Of a stretch of 49,286 nt of DNA, positions 42,379-49,286 are shown piece after piece. Source of the DNA: SAR202 cluster bacterium. GTDB taxonomy: Bacteria > Chloroflexota > Dehalococcoidia > Lucifugimonadales > UBA826. The stretch covers positions 1 through 49,286 of the forward strand of contig JAKUTY010000013.1 in NCBI GenBank assembly GCA_022447825.1. The letters are read 5' to 3'. The notes under the pieces are model-generated. The model was not told the origin of the DNA and did not search any database. It saw only the letters and a list, made by a program, of their open reading frames with translations. Position numbers and translations under genes: made by a program. Positions within the stretch are counted from its first letter, which is position 1, and each line of letters opens with the position of its first letter.

Positions 42379-44862
42379 ATGCCCGCGTCAAATACTATAG
42401 AACCCAGATTTCCATTCAATGAAATAGAACCAAAATGGCAGTCACAATGGGTCAAATCGAAAATTTACAAAACTGATCATTCTGACACAAGACCTAAATG
42501 GTATGAGCTCACAATGTATCCGTATCCATCAGGTGACTTACATGTAGGACACTGGTACGCCATGACGGGTGCAGACATTCATGCACGATATAAAAAAATG
42601 CAAGGATTTAATGTATTACATCCAATGGGATTCGACGCATTTGGTTTACCTGCTGAAAACGCTGCAATCGAGCGAGGAATACATCCTCACAAGTGGACTC
42701 TAGATAACATTGAAAGAATGAGAAACCAACTGAAATCACTCGGCCCAATGTATGACTGGGATAGAGAGATCATCACTTGTCTGCCTGAATATTACAAATG
42801 GAATCAATGGTTCTTCCTACAATTTTATAAAAACGGATTAGCTTACCGAGATTTTGCCCCAGTCAATTGGTGTTCATCTTGTAATACAGTTCTAGCAAAT
42901 GAACAGGTTGTCGATGGAGAGTGTGAAAGATGTACTGCATTGGTTTCTCAAAGAGATATGAATCAATGGTTTTTCAAAATCACTAAGTACGCAGAAGAAT
43001 TATTAGATCAATCTAAAATTGAATGGCCCGAACGTGTCAATACAATGCAAACAAATTGGATCGGAAAAAGTGAAGGTGTAGAATACCAATTCGACATCAG
43101 TGAATACAATTTAGATACAGATATTCTCACTACATTCACAACTAGAATTGATACAGTGTATGGAGTGACATTTGTCGTCATTGCTCCAGAACATCCATTA
43201 GTAACTTCATTAACATCAAAAAGTCAAAAAGAATCGGTAAAAAATTATATAGACCAAGCTAGAAAAGCATCTGATATTGAACGATTATCTACAGATAGAG
43301 AAAAAACAGGTGTATTTTTAGGGACATATTGTATTAATCGTCTTACAGGAGACAAAGTGCCAATATTAATAGGGGACTACGTTCTCAATTCTTATGGAAC
43401 TGGAATAGTGATGGGAGTACCCGCCCATGATCAAAGAGACTTCGAATTTGCAAAAAAATACGACCTACCTATTAAAGTTGTAGTAGCTCCACAAAACTGG
43501 GATGGGGAAATATTAACCGAAGCATATACAGGATCAGGGATTCAAGTTAATTCTGACAAATTCAATGGTTTAGAAAACACAGTAGGGAAAATTGAAATTG
43601 CATCACATATAGAACAAAATGCATTGGGAAAACGTACTATCAATTATCGTATGAGAGACTGGTTAATTTCTCGTCAAAGATACTGGGGAACTCCAATCCC
43701 AATACTTTACTGCATTCATTGTGGCACTCAAGAAAACCCCAAAATTGTTCCTGTACCCGAAAGTCAACTACCAGTATTACTACCCGACGATGCTGAATTT
43801 CTACCAACAGGTGAATCACCGTTAAAACTGAACCAAGATTTCATCAATACCGATTGTCCTGATTGCGGAAAATCTGCTATCAGAGAAACAGACACTATGG
43901 ATACTTTTGTAGATTCTTCTTGGTATTTTCTACGATTTCCAAGTCCTAATTTTCAAGATGGACCATTTCAAAAAGAATATTCAGCACAATGGAATCCTGT
44001 TCACCAATACACAGGTGGTGTTGAACACGCAGTAATGCATTTGTTGTACTCAAGGTTTTTCGTTAAAGCCACTAGAGATTTAGGATTAATCAATTTTGAT
44101 GAACCATTTTTAAGATTGTTCAATCAAGGAACAATTATTTATCAAGGTGCAAAAATGAGTAAATCTCGAGGCAATGTTATTGCTCCTGATGATTATGTTT
44201 CTATAGTAGGTGCCGACACAGTCAGAACATATTTGATGTTTATAGGCCCATGGGAGCAAGGAGGTGAATGGAATGATTCAGGAATTAACGGAGCTACAAG
44301 ATGGCTAAACCGGGTTTGGGATATTTCAGAATTACCTCTAGATTGTAATTCTGAAATATCGGATATAGAAATTGAAAAAAAATTGATCAGGTTACTTCAT
44401 AAAACTATTCAAAAAGTTGGAGAAGATATCGATAATTTCAAATACAACACTGCTATTTCAGGTTTAATGGAATTTACTAATGCTCTCTCAGAATCTAACA
44501 TTAGAAGCAAGGTATCTTCAATTGTTTGGAAAAACCTTACTAATAATCTGTATTTAATGATGTCCCCAATAGTTCCTCACCTTTCTGAAGAGTTATGGAT
44601 TAAAAATCAAAATCAATTTAGTGTTCATAACCAATCATGGCCTAAATTTGATCAAACTCTCGCAAAAGATGACGAAATCACTTTAATAATTCAAATTAAC
44701 GGAAAAGTTCGAGACAAAATCATTGTACCTGCCCAAATTCAAGAAGAAGAAGCGAAAAAAACAGCATTGAATAGCGAGAAAATCAAATCACACATTACTG
44801 ATCAAACAATTAGAAAAATCATTTTTGTTCCAGGTAAACTAATTAATATTGTAGCTAATTAA
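42379..44862 (+). CDS. leuS: leucine--tRNA ligase
   Basis: The 827-residue class I synthetase has the HIGH-type motif H-V-G-H (55-58) preceded by Y-P-Y-P-S-G-D-L, the connective editing domain with T-x-R-x-D-T, and K-M-S-K-S (592-596). Cysteine pairs C-S-S-C and C-E-R-C around residues 170-190 form a zinc knuckle. It charges tRNA-Leu, including the UAG isoacceptor encoded at 12297. It sits 21 bp after the dehydrogenase gene and 12 bp before leuB, so the three are probably one transcript. Confidence 0.96.
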   Translation: MPASNTIEPRFPFNEIEPKWQSQWVKSKIYKTDHSDTRPKWYELTMYPYPSGDLHVGHWYAMTGADIHARYKKMQGFNVLHPMGFDAFGLPAENAAIERGIHPHKWTLDNIERMRNQLKSLGPMYDWDREIITCLPEYYKWNQWFFLQFYKNGLAYRDFAPVNWCSSCNTVLANEQVVDGECERCTALVSQRDMNQWFFKITKYAEELLDQSKIEWPERVNTMQTNWIGKSEGVEYQFDISEYNLDTDILTTFTTRIDTVYGVTFVVIAPEHPLVTSLTSKSQKESVKNYIDQARKASDIERLSTDREKTGVFLGTYCINRLTGDKVPILIGDYVLNSYGTGIVMGVPAHDQRDFEFAKKYDLPIKVVVAPQNWDGEILTEAYTGSGIQVNSDKFNGLENTVGKIEIASHIEQNALGKRTINYRMRDWLISRQRYWGTPIPILYCIHCGTQENPKIVPVPESQLPVLLPDDAEFLPTGESPLKLNQDFINTDCPDCGKSAIRETDTMDTFVDSSWYFLRFPSPNFQDGPFQKEYSAQWNPVHQYTGGVEHAVMHLLYSRFFVKATRDLGLINFDEPFLRLFNQGTIIYQGAKMSKSRGNVIAPDDYVSIVGADTVRTYLMFIGPWEQGGEWNDSGINGATRWLNRVWDISELPLDCNSEISDIEIEKKLIRLLHKTIQKVGEDIDNFKYNTAISGLMEFTNALSESNIRSKVSSIVWKNLTNNLYLMMSPIVPHLSEELWIKNQNQFSVHNQSWPKFDQTLAKDDEITLIIQINGKVRDKIIVPAQIQEEEAKKTALNSEKIKSHITDQTIRKIIFVPGKLINIVAN

Positions 44863-44874
44863 TAGGAGAATTAA

Positions 44875-45969
44875 ATGCGAGCATCCATTGCTATATTAGG
44901 TGGAGACGGTATAGGTCCTGAAGTAGTGGCCGAATCCATCAAGATTTTAGACGCTATTTCTGCAAAATTTAACCATGATTTTGATTTAAAAAACGAACTA
45001 ATTGGAGGTTGTGCTATAGACCAATTTGGTACAGCTTTACCAGATAAAACATTAGAGGCTTGCAATGATTCAGACGCAATTATTCTTGGTGCAGTAGGAG
45101 GCCCAAAGTGGGATGATCCTTCTGCAAAGACAAGACCTGAGGACGGTATTTTAGCTGTTAGAAAATCTCTAGGATTGTTTGCTAATCTAAGGCCAGTCAA
45201 AGTTTATCCATCCCTTATCAATTCTAGTCCTATCAAGCCTGATTTACTTAAAGGGGTAGATATGATGGTCTTACGAGAATTAACAGGAGGGTTATATTTT
45301 GGTAAACCAAAGAAACGCTGGAGTACTAGTAGAGGTCGGCGTGGAGTGGATACTTTAAAATATACAGAAAATGAAATCGAAAGAATATTAAGAGTTGGCT
45401 TTGAATTAGCATTAAACAGAAGAAAAAAACTTACTTCTGTAGATAAACAAAATGTATTGGAGTCTTCTCGCTTATGGAGAGAAATTGCGATTGAATTATC
45501 GTCAGAATATCCAGAGGTAGAACTAGAGCATATTTTAGTGGATAACGCAGCAATGCAACTTATCAGGAATCCGGCAAGTTTTGATGTAGTAGTTTCTGAA
45601 AATACATTTGGAGACATATTAACTGACGAAGCCTCTGTTTTGTCCGGTTCAATGGGGATGCTACCTTCAGCTAGCTTAGCCGCATTACCAGGCAAAAAGT
45701 CAAAAATCACAAAACTTAGCCTATATGAACCAATTCATGGCAGTGCCCCTGATATAGCAGGGAAGGGAATTGCCAATCCAATTGGATCAATACTTAGTAC
45801 TGCAATGATGTTAAGACTATCATTTGGACTTAATGAAGAAGCTGAAGCTATAGAAAAAGAAGTAGATTCGGCACTCGCAGAAGGATACAGAACAGCAGCC
45901 ATAGCATCCGCTGGAGGCTCCATAGTAAAGACTACTAAAATGGGTGATGTGATTTCCGGTATTATTTAA
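44875..45969 (+). CDS. leuB: 3-isopropylmalate dehydrogenase
   Basis: The 364-residue protein shows the LeuB pattern: G-D-G-I-G-P-E-V, then G-A-V-G-G-P-K-W, the [10 protein letters not shown] substrate loop that distinguishes LeuB from ICDH and TtuC, and H-G-S-A-P-D-I-A-G. It oxidatively decarboxylates 3-isopropylmalate in leucine synthesis. It follows leuS by 12 bp, with AGGAG before the ATG. leuA and leuCD are not in the window. Its stop overlaps that of the convergent Ldh-family gene by 4 bp. Confidence 0.95.
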   Translation: MRASIAILGGDGIGPEVVAESIKILDAISAKFNHDFDLKNELIGGCAIDQFGTALPDKTLEACNDSDAIILGAVGGPKWDDPSAKTRPEDGILAVRKSLGLFANLRPVKVYPSLINSSPIKPDLLKGVDMMVLRELTGGLYFGKPKKRWSTSRGRRGVDTLKYTENEIERILRVGFELALNRRKKLTSVDKQNVLESSRLWREIAIELSSEYPEVELEHILVDNAAMQLIRNPASFDVVVSENTFGDILTDEASVLSGSMGMLPSASLAALPGKKSKITKLSLYEPIHGSAPDIAGKGIANPIGSILSTAMMLRLSFGLNEEAEAIEKEVDSALAEGYRTAAIASAGGSIVKTTKMGDVISGII

Positions 45970-47015
45970 AATTTATACTCAGACAAAACTCCATAATGAC
46001 CGGCTAAATCTTTAAGTTGTTGCCAAGTTTTGTCTTCAACATTAATACCAGCAGTAACATTTTTTGTTTTTTTAATTTGTTCAATTTCTCCAGGATAATA
46101 TACTTCAGAAAATCCTGTTGCAGTTTTTGAACTTTTTAAATACATAGCAAAATCACTAACTTCTTTCTTAAAATCTTCAACCTCTCTAAAGGCTTCTATA
46201 TTAAATACTGCTAAAAAACATCCATCATTATGCCTACCGGATGGATCATGACCAAACCCAAGACCTGGCAAGATTCCTGAAAATATCTCAATCATAGAAG
46301 ATAATCCATAACCTTTATGCCCTTCTTGACCTCCCAGCGGCAACATTACTCCCCCATCCTTTAAATCATTAGGCCTAGTAGAGGGGTTACCATTTTTATC
46401 TAAAATCCACCCTTCGGGAATTGATTCATTTCTTGCAGAAGCCAGAGAAATTTTACCTGCTGCTACTGCACTTGTAGCCATGTCTAAAAAAAATGGTCCG
46501 TCTAAATTACTAGGCATAGCTATAGATAAAGGATTTGTACCCAATCTTTTTTCTCGACCACCAAAAGGTGCTACATTTTTCGCAGATCTACCCGAATCAG
46601 CAGTGATAATTCCAATCATATTTTCATTAGCTGCCATAATGGGATAATCTGCTAATCTTCCAATGTGACTTTGTCTATGAATTGTGCCTGCAGCAATGCT
46701 ATGAGTCTTGGCTTTTTCTATTAATCTACTCATAGTTTTTTCAGCAACTACATAACCAAATCCCCAGTTTCCATCAACAACTGTAGTAGTAGCAGAATCT
46801 TTTAAAATTTCTATTTCTGCACCAGGGACTATATGACCTCTTTCCACACGATCAATATAGGTAGGAATTTGGATTATTCCATGTGAATCATGTCCAACTA
46901 AATTTGCATCAATACAATGCCTAGAAATTATCTCTGACTCTTCATCAGAGGCTCCTACAGCTTTCAAAAGTTCTGAAGATATAGTTCGTAATTCTTTATG
47001 ATCAATTACCGGCAT
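45966..47015 (-). CDS. Ldh-family malate/L-lactate/ureidoglycolate dehydrogenase
   Basis: The 349-residue protein has the family signature around the catalytic His (G-H-D-S-H-G-I near residue 45), followed by [14 protein letters not shown] and G-T-N-P-L-S-I-A. These NAD(P)-dependent enzymes use a fold unrelated to classical Rossmann dehydrogenases and oxidise malate, sulfolactate, ureidoglycolate or similar 2-hydroxyacids. The substrate cannot be assigned. AAGGAA precedes the ATG at 47015. It is a single gene on the minus strand. Confidence 0.87.
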   Translation of the reverse strand: MPVIDHKELRTISSELLKAVGASDEESEIISRHCIDANLVGHDSHGIIQIPTYIDRVERGHIVPGAEIEILKDSATTTVVDGNWGFGYVVAEKTMSRLIEKAKTHSIAAGTIHRQSHIGRLADYPIMAANENMIGIITADSGRSAKNVAPFGGREKRLGTNPLSIAMPSNLDGPFFLDMATSAVAAGKISLASARNESIPEGWILDKNGNPSTRPNDLKDGGVMLPLGGQEGHKGYGLSSMIEIFSGILPGLGFGHDPSGRHNDGCFLAVFNIEAFREVEDFKKEVSDFAMYLKSSKTATGFSEVYYPGEIEQIKKTKNVTAGINVEDKTWQQLKDLAGHYGVLSEYKF

Positions 47016-47084
47016 AGTATTTCCTTTACGTATTAAATTGATAATATAGAGGGTATATTAAAATCATTGAAAGGTTCAAATAGC

Positions 47085-47465
47085 ATGGATACTAGAGAAA
47101 TACATATCTACGTGGGTGAGATAAAGGTCTCAGGTAAATTAAATGATTCACTTTGTGCTACTGCAATTTGGGATTCACTTCCAATTTCTACTAAATGTAA
47201 TACTTGGGGAGATGAAATTTATTTCTCTATTGGACTAAATTTTCCAGAAGACTCAAATGCTACAGATGTAGTTGAATCAGGTACTTTGGCATTTTGGCCT
47301 CCCGGAAATGCATTTTGTATTTTTTATGGTCTAACTCCCGCTAGTAATGATGATGAAATCAGGGCAGCAAGCCCAGTAAATATTATAGGGTCCATTTCAG
47401 AAGATGAAAAAGTTTTTCGCTCTATAGCATCAGGTACAGAAATCACAGTTTCAAAGGCTGAGTAA
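47085..47465 (+). CDS. cyclophilin-like fold protein (TM1367-type)
   Basis: A 126-residue all-beta protein. It contains T-A-I-W-D-S-L-P-I, then W-G-D-E-I-Y-F, and G-T-L-A-F-W-P-P-G-N-A-F-C-I-F-Y-G, which are hallmarks of the TM1367/DUF cyclophilin-like family. Members have a cyclophilin-like barrel without demonstrated prolyl isomerase activity; their function is unknown. The ATG at 47085 is favoured over an upstream TTG at 47067, although the binding site is weak. Its TAA overlaps the tenA ATG by 1 nt, so the two proteins are made from one mRNA. Confidence 0.75.
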   Translation: MDTREIHIYVGEIKVSGKLNDSLCATAIWDSLPISTKCNTWGDEIYFSIGLNFPEDSNATDVVESGTLAFWPPGNAFCIFYGLTPASNDDEIRAASPVNIIGSISEDEKVFRSIASGTEITVSKAE

Positions 47466-48124
47466 TGAGTTTTACCCAATATCTAAGGATACAAGCAAAT
47501 GATTTATGGTCCAAAGAGCAATCCCACCCTTTTATTCAAGAAATTGGGTCTGGTAAGTTACCATTAGAAAAATTTCAGTATTTCATGAAACAAGATTATA
47601 TTTTCCTTATTGAATATTGCAGAGTCATATCACTTTGTGTTGCAAAAACTGAAAAAATTTCTGATATGAATTTTTTCTCTTCGTTACTACATGAAACACT
47701 TGATATCGAAATGGATCTTCACATCAGCTTTTGTAAAGATTTTGATATTTCGAAACAAGACCTAGAAAAAACTTTTCCTTCTAATGCTACAGAATCATAT
47801 ACAAATCATTTACTTAAAGTTGCGTACTCAAAATCAGCTCTCGACATAGCTGTGTCAATTCTTCCCTGCGCATGGGGATATTCAGAAATTGGACAAAAAT
47901 TAAAATCCAATGGATTGCCACTTAACGCTCCCTTATACTCAAAATGGATTGAATTATATAGTTCCGTAGAATTTGAAGAATTGGCAATTCAAATCAAAAA
48001 ATATATCGATTTAGAATCTCAAAACATTTCAGATCAATACAAAAAAAACCTAGAAAATATTTTTATTAGTAGTAGTAATCATGAATATAATTTTTGGGAT
48101 TCTGCGTATAAATTATCACCTTAA
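47465..48124 (+). CDS. tenA: TenA-family aminopyrimidine aminohydrolase (thiaminase II)
   Basis: The 219-residue helical protein retains the key TenA residues at Bacillus numbering: Asp44 (Q-D-Y), Tyr112, catalytic Cys135 (L-P-C-A-W-G-Y) and Tyr139. A Glu near residue 207 closes the site, and residue 47 is Phe instead of Tyr. TenA converts aminomethyl-pyrimidine from degraded thiamine to HMP for salvage. Together with the riboswitch-controlled thi operon this suggests mixed synthesis and salvage. It is translationally coupled to the cyclophilin-like protein and converges with cofE, 3 bp apart. Confidence 0.9.
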   Translation: MSFTQYLRIQANDLWSKEQSHPFIQEIGSGKLPLEKFQYFMKQDYIFLIEYCRVISLCVAKTEKISDMNFFSSLLHETLDIEMDLHISFCKDFDISKQDLEKTFPSNATESYTNHLLKVAYSKSALDIAVSILPCAWGYSEIGQKLKSNGLPLNAPLYSKWIELYSSVEFEELAIQIKKYIDLESQNISDQYKKNLENIFISSSNHEYNFWDSAYKLSP

Positions 48125-48127
48125 CTC

Positions 48128-48892
48128 TTACCTGAAAAGATCGTTAGCTTGGTCTCTGAGTGTGTTAGAAATTTTCTCTGAATCACTTCTTTGGTATCTA
48201 GCACCTCTGATTAGTACTACTGGTACCATGTCAATTTTCCCAGTAACTAATTCTGAAGCAGCGGCTAATTCGTCAGCGATTGCGATTTTTGTTACTTTAA
48301 GAAGTTTTCCAACTGAATCAATTGAATTTGAATAATCTATAAAAGGATTTATTCCCGAAGATCCAATTGCGAAATTCATATGACCCTCTCGCCATGGTCT
48401 CCCAAAAGTATCTGAAATAATTATGGCTATATCATCAATTCCTGATTTATCAATTAATTCTTTCCTAATAATTTCTGCTGAAAAATCTGAGTCCTCAGGT
48501 AATAATGTCACGTGAGGATCACCAGGAACATTAGATGAATCAATTCCAGCATTTGCACAAATAAATCCATGATTTGTTTCAGTGATCAATATTCCTCTAA
48601 ATTCATCAACTCTAATTATGTTTTTAGATTCATCTAATATTAATTGGACTAGCCTAGGGTCTTTAAAAGTTTTTTCAGCTAAGTCATTAGCCTGAGAGGA
48701 AGGTTTGATATCATTTAAATTTCTTGTCCTTGACTCAGATTTTGAAACTATTTTTTGAGTAATCACGAACAAGTCATGATTCTGAATACCACCAAACTGA
48801 CTCATGTTTTCACAAATCATTTCAGAAATACTATCACCTGAATCAAATTCTTTTGAAGAATATATTCCTGAAATCTCTAATCTATCTGACAC
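48128..48892 (-). CDS. cofE: coenzyme F420-0:L-glutamate ligase
   Basis: The 254-residue protein has the CofE signature I-S-D-T-F-G-R-P-W-R-E-G in the second half, V-I-T-Q-K-I-V-S-K-S-E near residue 45 and an I-A-D-E-L-A-A-A-S-E-L segment. CofE adds glutamate residues to F420-0 using GTP, so the organism probably makes the deazaflavin F420. This protein lacks the C-terminal nitroreductase-like domain found in FbiB, so a second enzyme may finish the cofactor. The start is GTG at 48892, with GAGGT about 4 nt upstream. Confidence 0.92.
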   Translation of the reverse strand: MSDRLEISGIYSSKEFDSGDSISEMICENMSQFGGIQNHDLFVITQKIVSKSESRTRNLNDIKPSSQANDLAEKTFKDPRLVQLILDESKNIIRVDEFRGILITETNHGFICANAGIDSSNVPGDPHVTLLPEDSDFSAEIIRKELIDKSGIDDIAIIISDTFGRPWREGHMNFAIGSSGINPFIDYSNSIDSVGKLLKVTKIAIADELAAASELVTGKIDMVPVVLIRGARYQRSDSEKISNTLRDQANDLFR

Positions 48893-48930
48893 AACTACCT
48901 CAATGATTAAATTACTTTACTCAATAGTAA

Positions 48931-48939
48931 TGATATACT
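48931..48939 (+). promoter_or_regulatory. extended -10 promoter of the CoA-ester lyase-like gene
   Basis: TGATATACT combines a TG extension with a TATACT -10 box, about 33 bp before the TTG start at 48972. There is no clear -35, as is usual for extended -10 promoters. Confidence 0.4.
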
Positions 48940-48971
48940 CCAAAATGTTCAAAATTTCATAGGGGTATGAT

Positions 48972-49286
48972 TTGTTATATTTACGAAGCTTGTTATTTAT
49001 ACCGGGGAATCAACCTAAAATGCTTAGTAAGGCTGAAAATGTCTTTCCAGATGCTTTTATTCCTGATTTAGAAGATTCTGTAGCATGGGAAGACAAAGAC
49101 GATGCCAGGAATGTAGTTAATAGCCACCTAGATATGCTTTCCCAAACTTCCAAGCTTATAATTCCAAGAGTCAACGCTTTAGAAACAGGACTATTGAAGA
49201 AAGACTTACAAGCAGTCATAAACAAAAATATTTTTGCCATTGCAATTGGAAAAATTTATTCATCTAAAGATGTACAAGAAATTTCT
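48972..49286 (+). CDS. HpcH/HpaI aldolase/citrate lyase beta-like protein, partial
   Basis: The frame runs from a TTG at 48972, preceded by AGGGG, to the window end; 105 residues are visible. The N-terminal R-S-L-L-F-I-P-G-N segment, then D-A-F-I-P-D-L-E-D-S-V and a P-R-V-N motif, match the CitE/malyl-CoA lyase family. In that family the Glu-Asp binds the metal and the Arg-Val-Asn strand contacts CoA. It would cleave or form a 3-hydroxyacyl-CoA or act on a related ester. The family member cannot be chosen without the C-terminal half. Confidence 0.82.
   Translation, partial: MLYLRSLLFIPGNQPKMLSKAENVFPDAFIPDLEDSVAWEDKDDARNVVNSHLDMLSQTSKLIIPRVNALETGLLKKDLQAVINKNIFAIAIGKIYSSKDVQEIS

Noticed and set aside
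45204-45710. Minus-strand frame of 168 codons inside leuB
   Set aside because: leuB is certain on the plus strand; the antisense frame has no recognisable domain or binding site.
49010-49240. Minus-strand frame at the window end
   Set aside because: It is antisense to a clear CitE-like coding sequence.

Overview
The window is AT-rich bacterial DNA (I estimate roughly one third G+C). It is very tightly packed with housekeeping and biosynthetic genes. Convergent genes abut or overlap by a few bases at 6484/6489, 8218/8211, 15479/15480, 22458/22462, 35022/35019, 45969/45966 and 48124/48128. TTG and GTG starts with AGGAG-like ribosome binding sites are common. The gene set includes an F420 ligase (CofE), a long Alu-type SRP RNA, a DnaQ-DinG fusion helicase, an Eis-like acetyltransferase, a PAL-type beta-propeller, a transketolase-family enzyme, an Ldh-family dehydrogenase and a CoA-ester lyase. 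Together these suggest a streamlined marine Chloroflexota lineage of the SAR202/Dehalococcoidia kind. That is inference; a low-GC marine actinobacterium is the main alternative.

Layout. 1-676 looks like the right end of an integrated element: a partial unknown gene, short repeats, and a 3' fragment of a tRNA-Lys(CUU) gene that is probably an attachment site. 0.8-12.3 kb carries an Eis-like acetyltransferase, a serine hydrolase, an HI0933-type flavoprotein, a thiamine-diphosphate (ThDP) enzyme, a tyrosine phosphatase, an SDR, two MFS transporters and a DEAD-box helicase. 12.3-15.5 kb holds tRNA-Leu(UAG), the SRP RNA and the rsmA-ispE-membrane protein-PHP operon. 15.5-21.2 kb (minus strand) is pheS-pheT-moeA followed by ilvE, with an operator-like palindrome centred on the pheS -10 box.

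21.4-26.1 kb has an MscS channel and the overlapping repair pair dinG-ogg. 26.1-32.7 kb has the overlapping argH-rpe-tsaD operon, then a methyltransferase, a TPR protein, nth, argC and tRNA-Glu(UUC). 32.7-39 kb has a second serine hydrolase paralogous to the first, a lipoprotein trypsin-like protease on a Thr/Pro stalk, an unusually long transketolase-family enzyme with a promoter-overlapping inverted repeat, a 61-residue protein ending Cys-x-Cys-Gly, and a divergent PAL-like propeller retaining all five PAL active-site residues.

39-40.7 kb is a TPP-riboswitch-controlled thiG-thiE/tenI-thiS operon. 40.8-46 kb has a Nudix hydrolase, then a tartrate/D-malate-type dehydrogenase, leuS and leuB in a row. 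46-49.3 kb has an Ldh-family dehydrogenase, a cyclophilin-like protein coupled to tenA, cofE, and the start of a citrate-lyase-beta-like gene.

Thiamine recurs through the window: a riboswitch operon, TenA salvage and two ThDP enzymes. Leucine and branched-chain metabolism also recurs (ilvE, leuB, leuS, tRNA-Leu). I see no CRISPR array, insertion sequence or recognisable defence island. The observations most worth following up are the tRNA-derived attachment site, the PAL-like propeller beside a Gly-terminated small protein, the variant transketolase with its operator, and the compact TPP-riboswitch leader.
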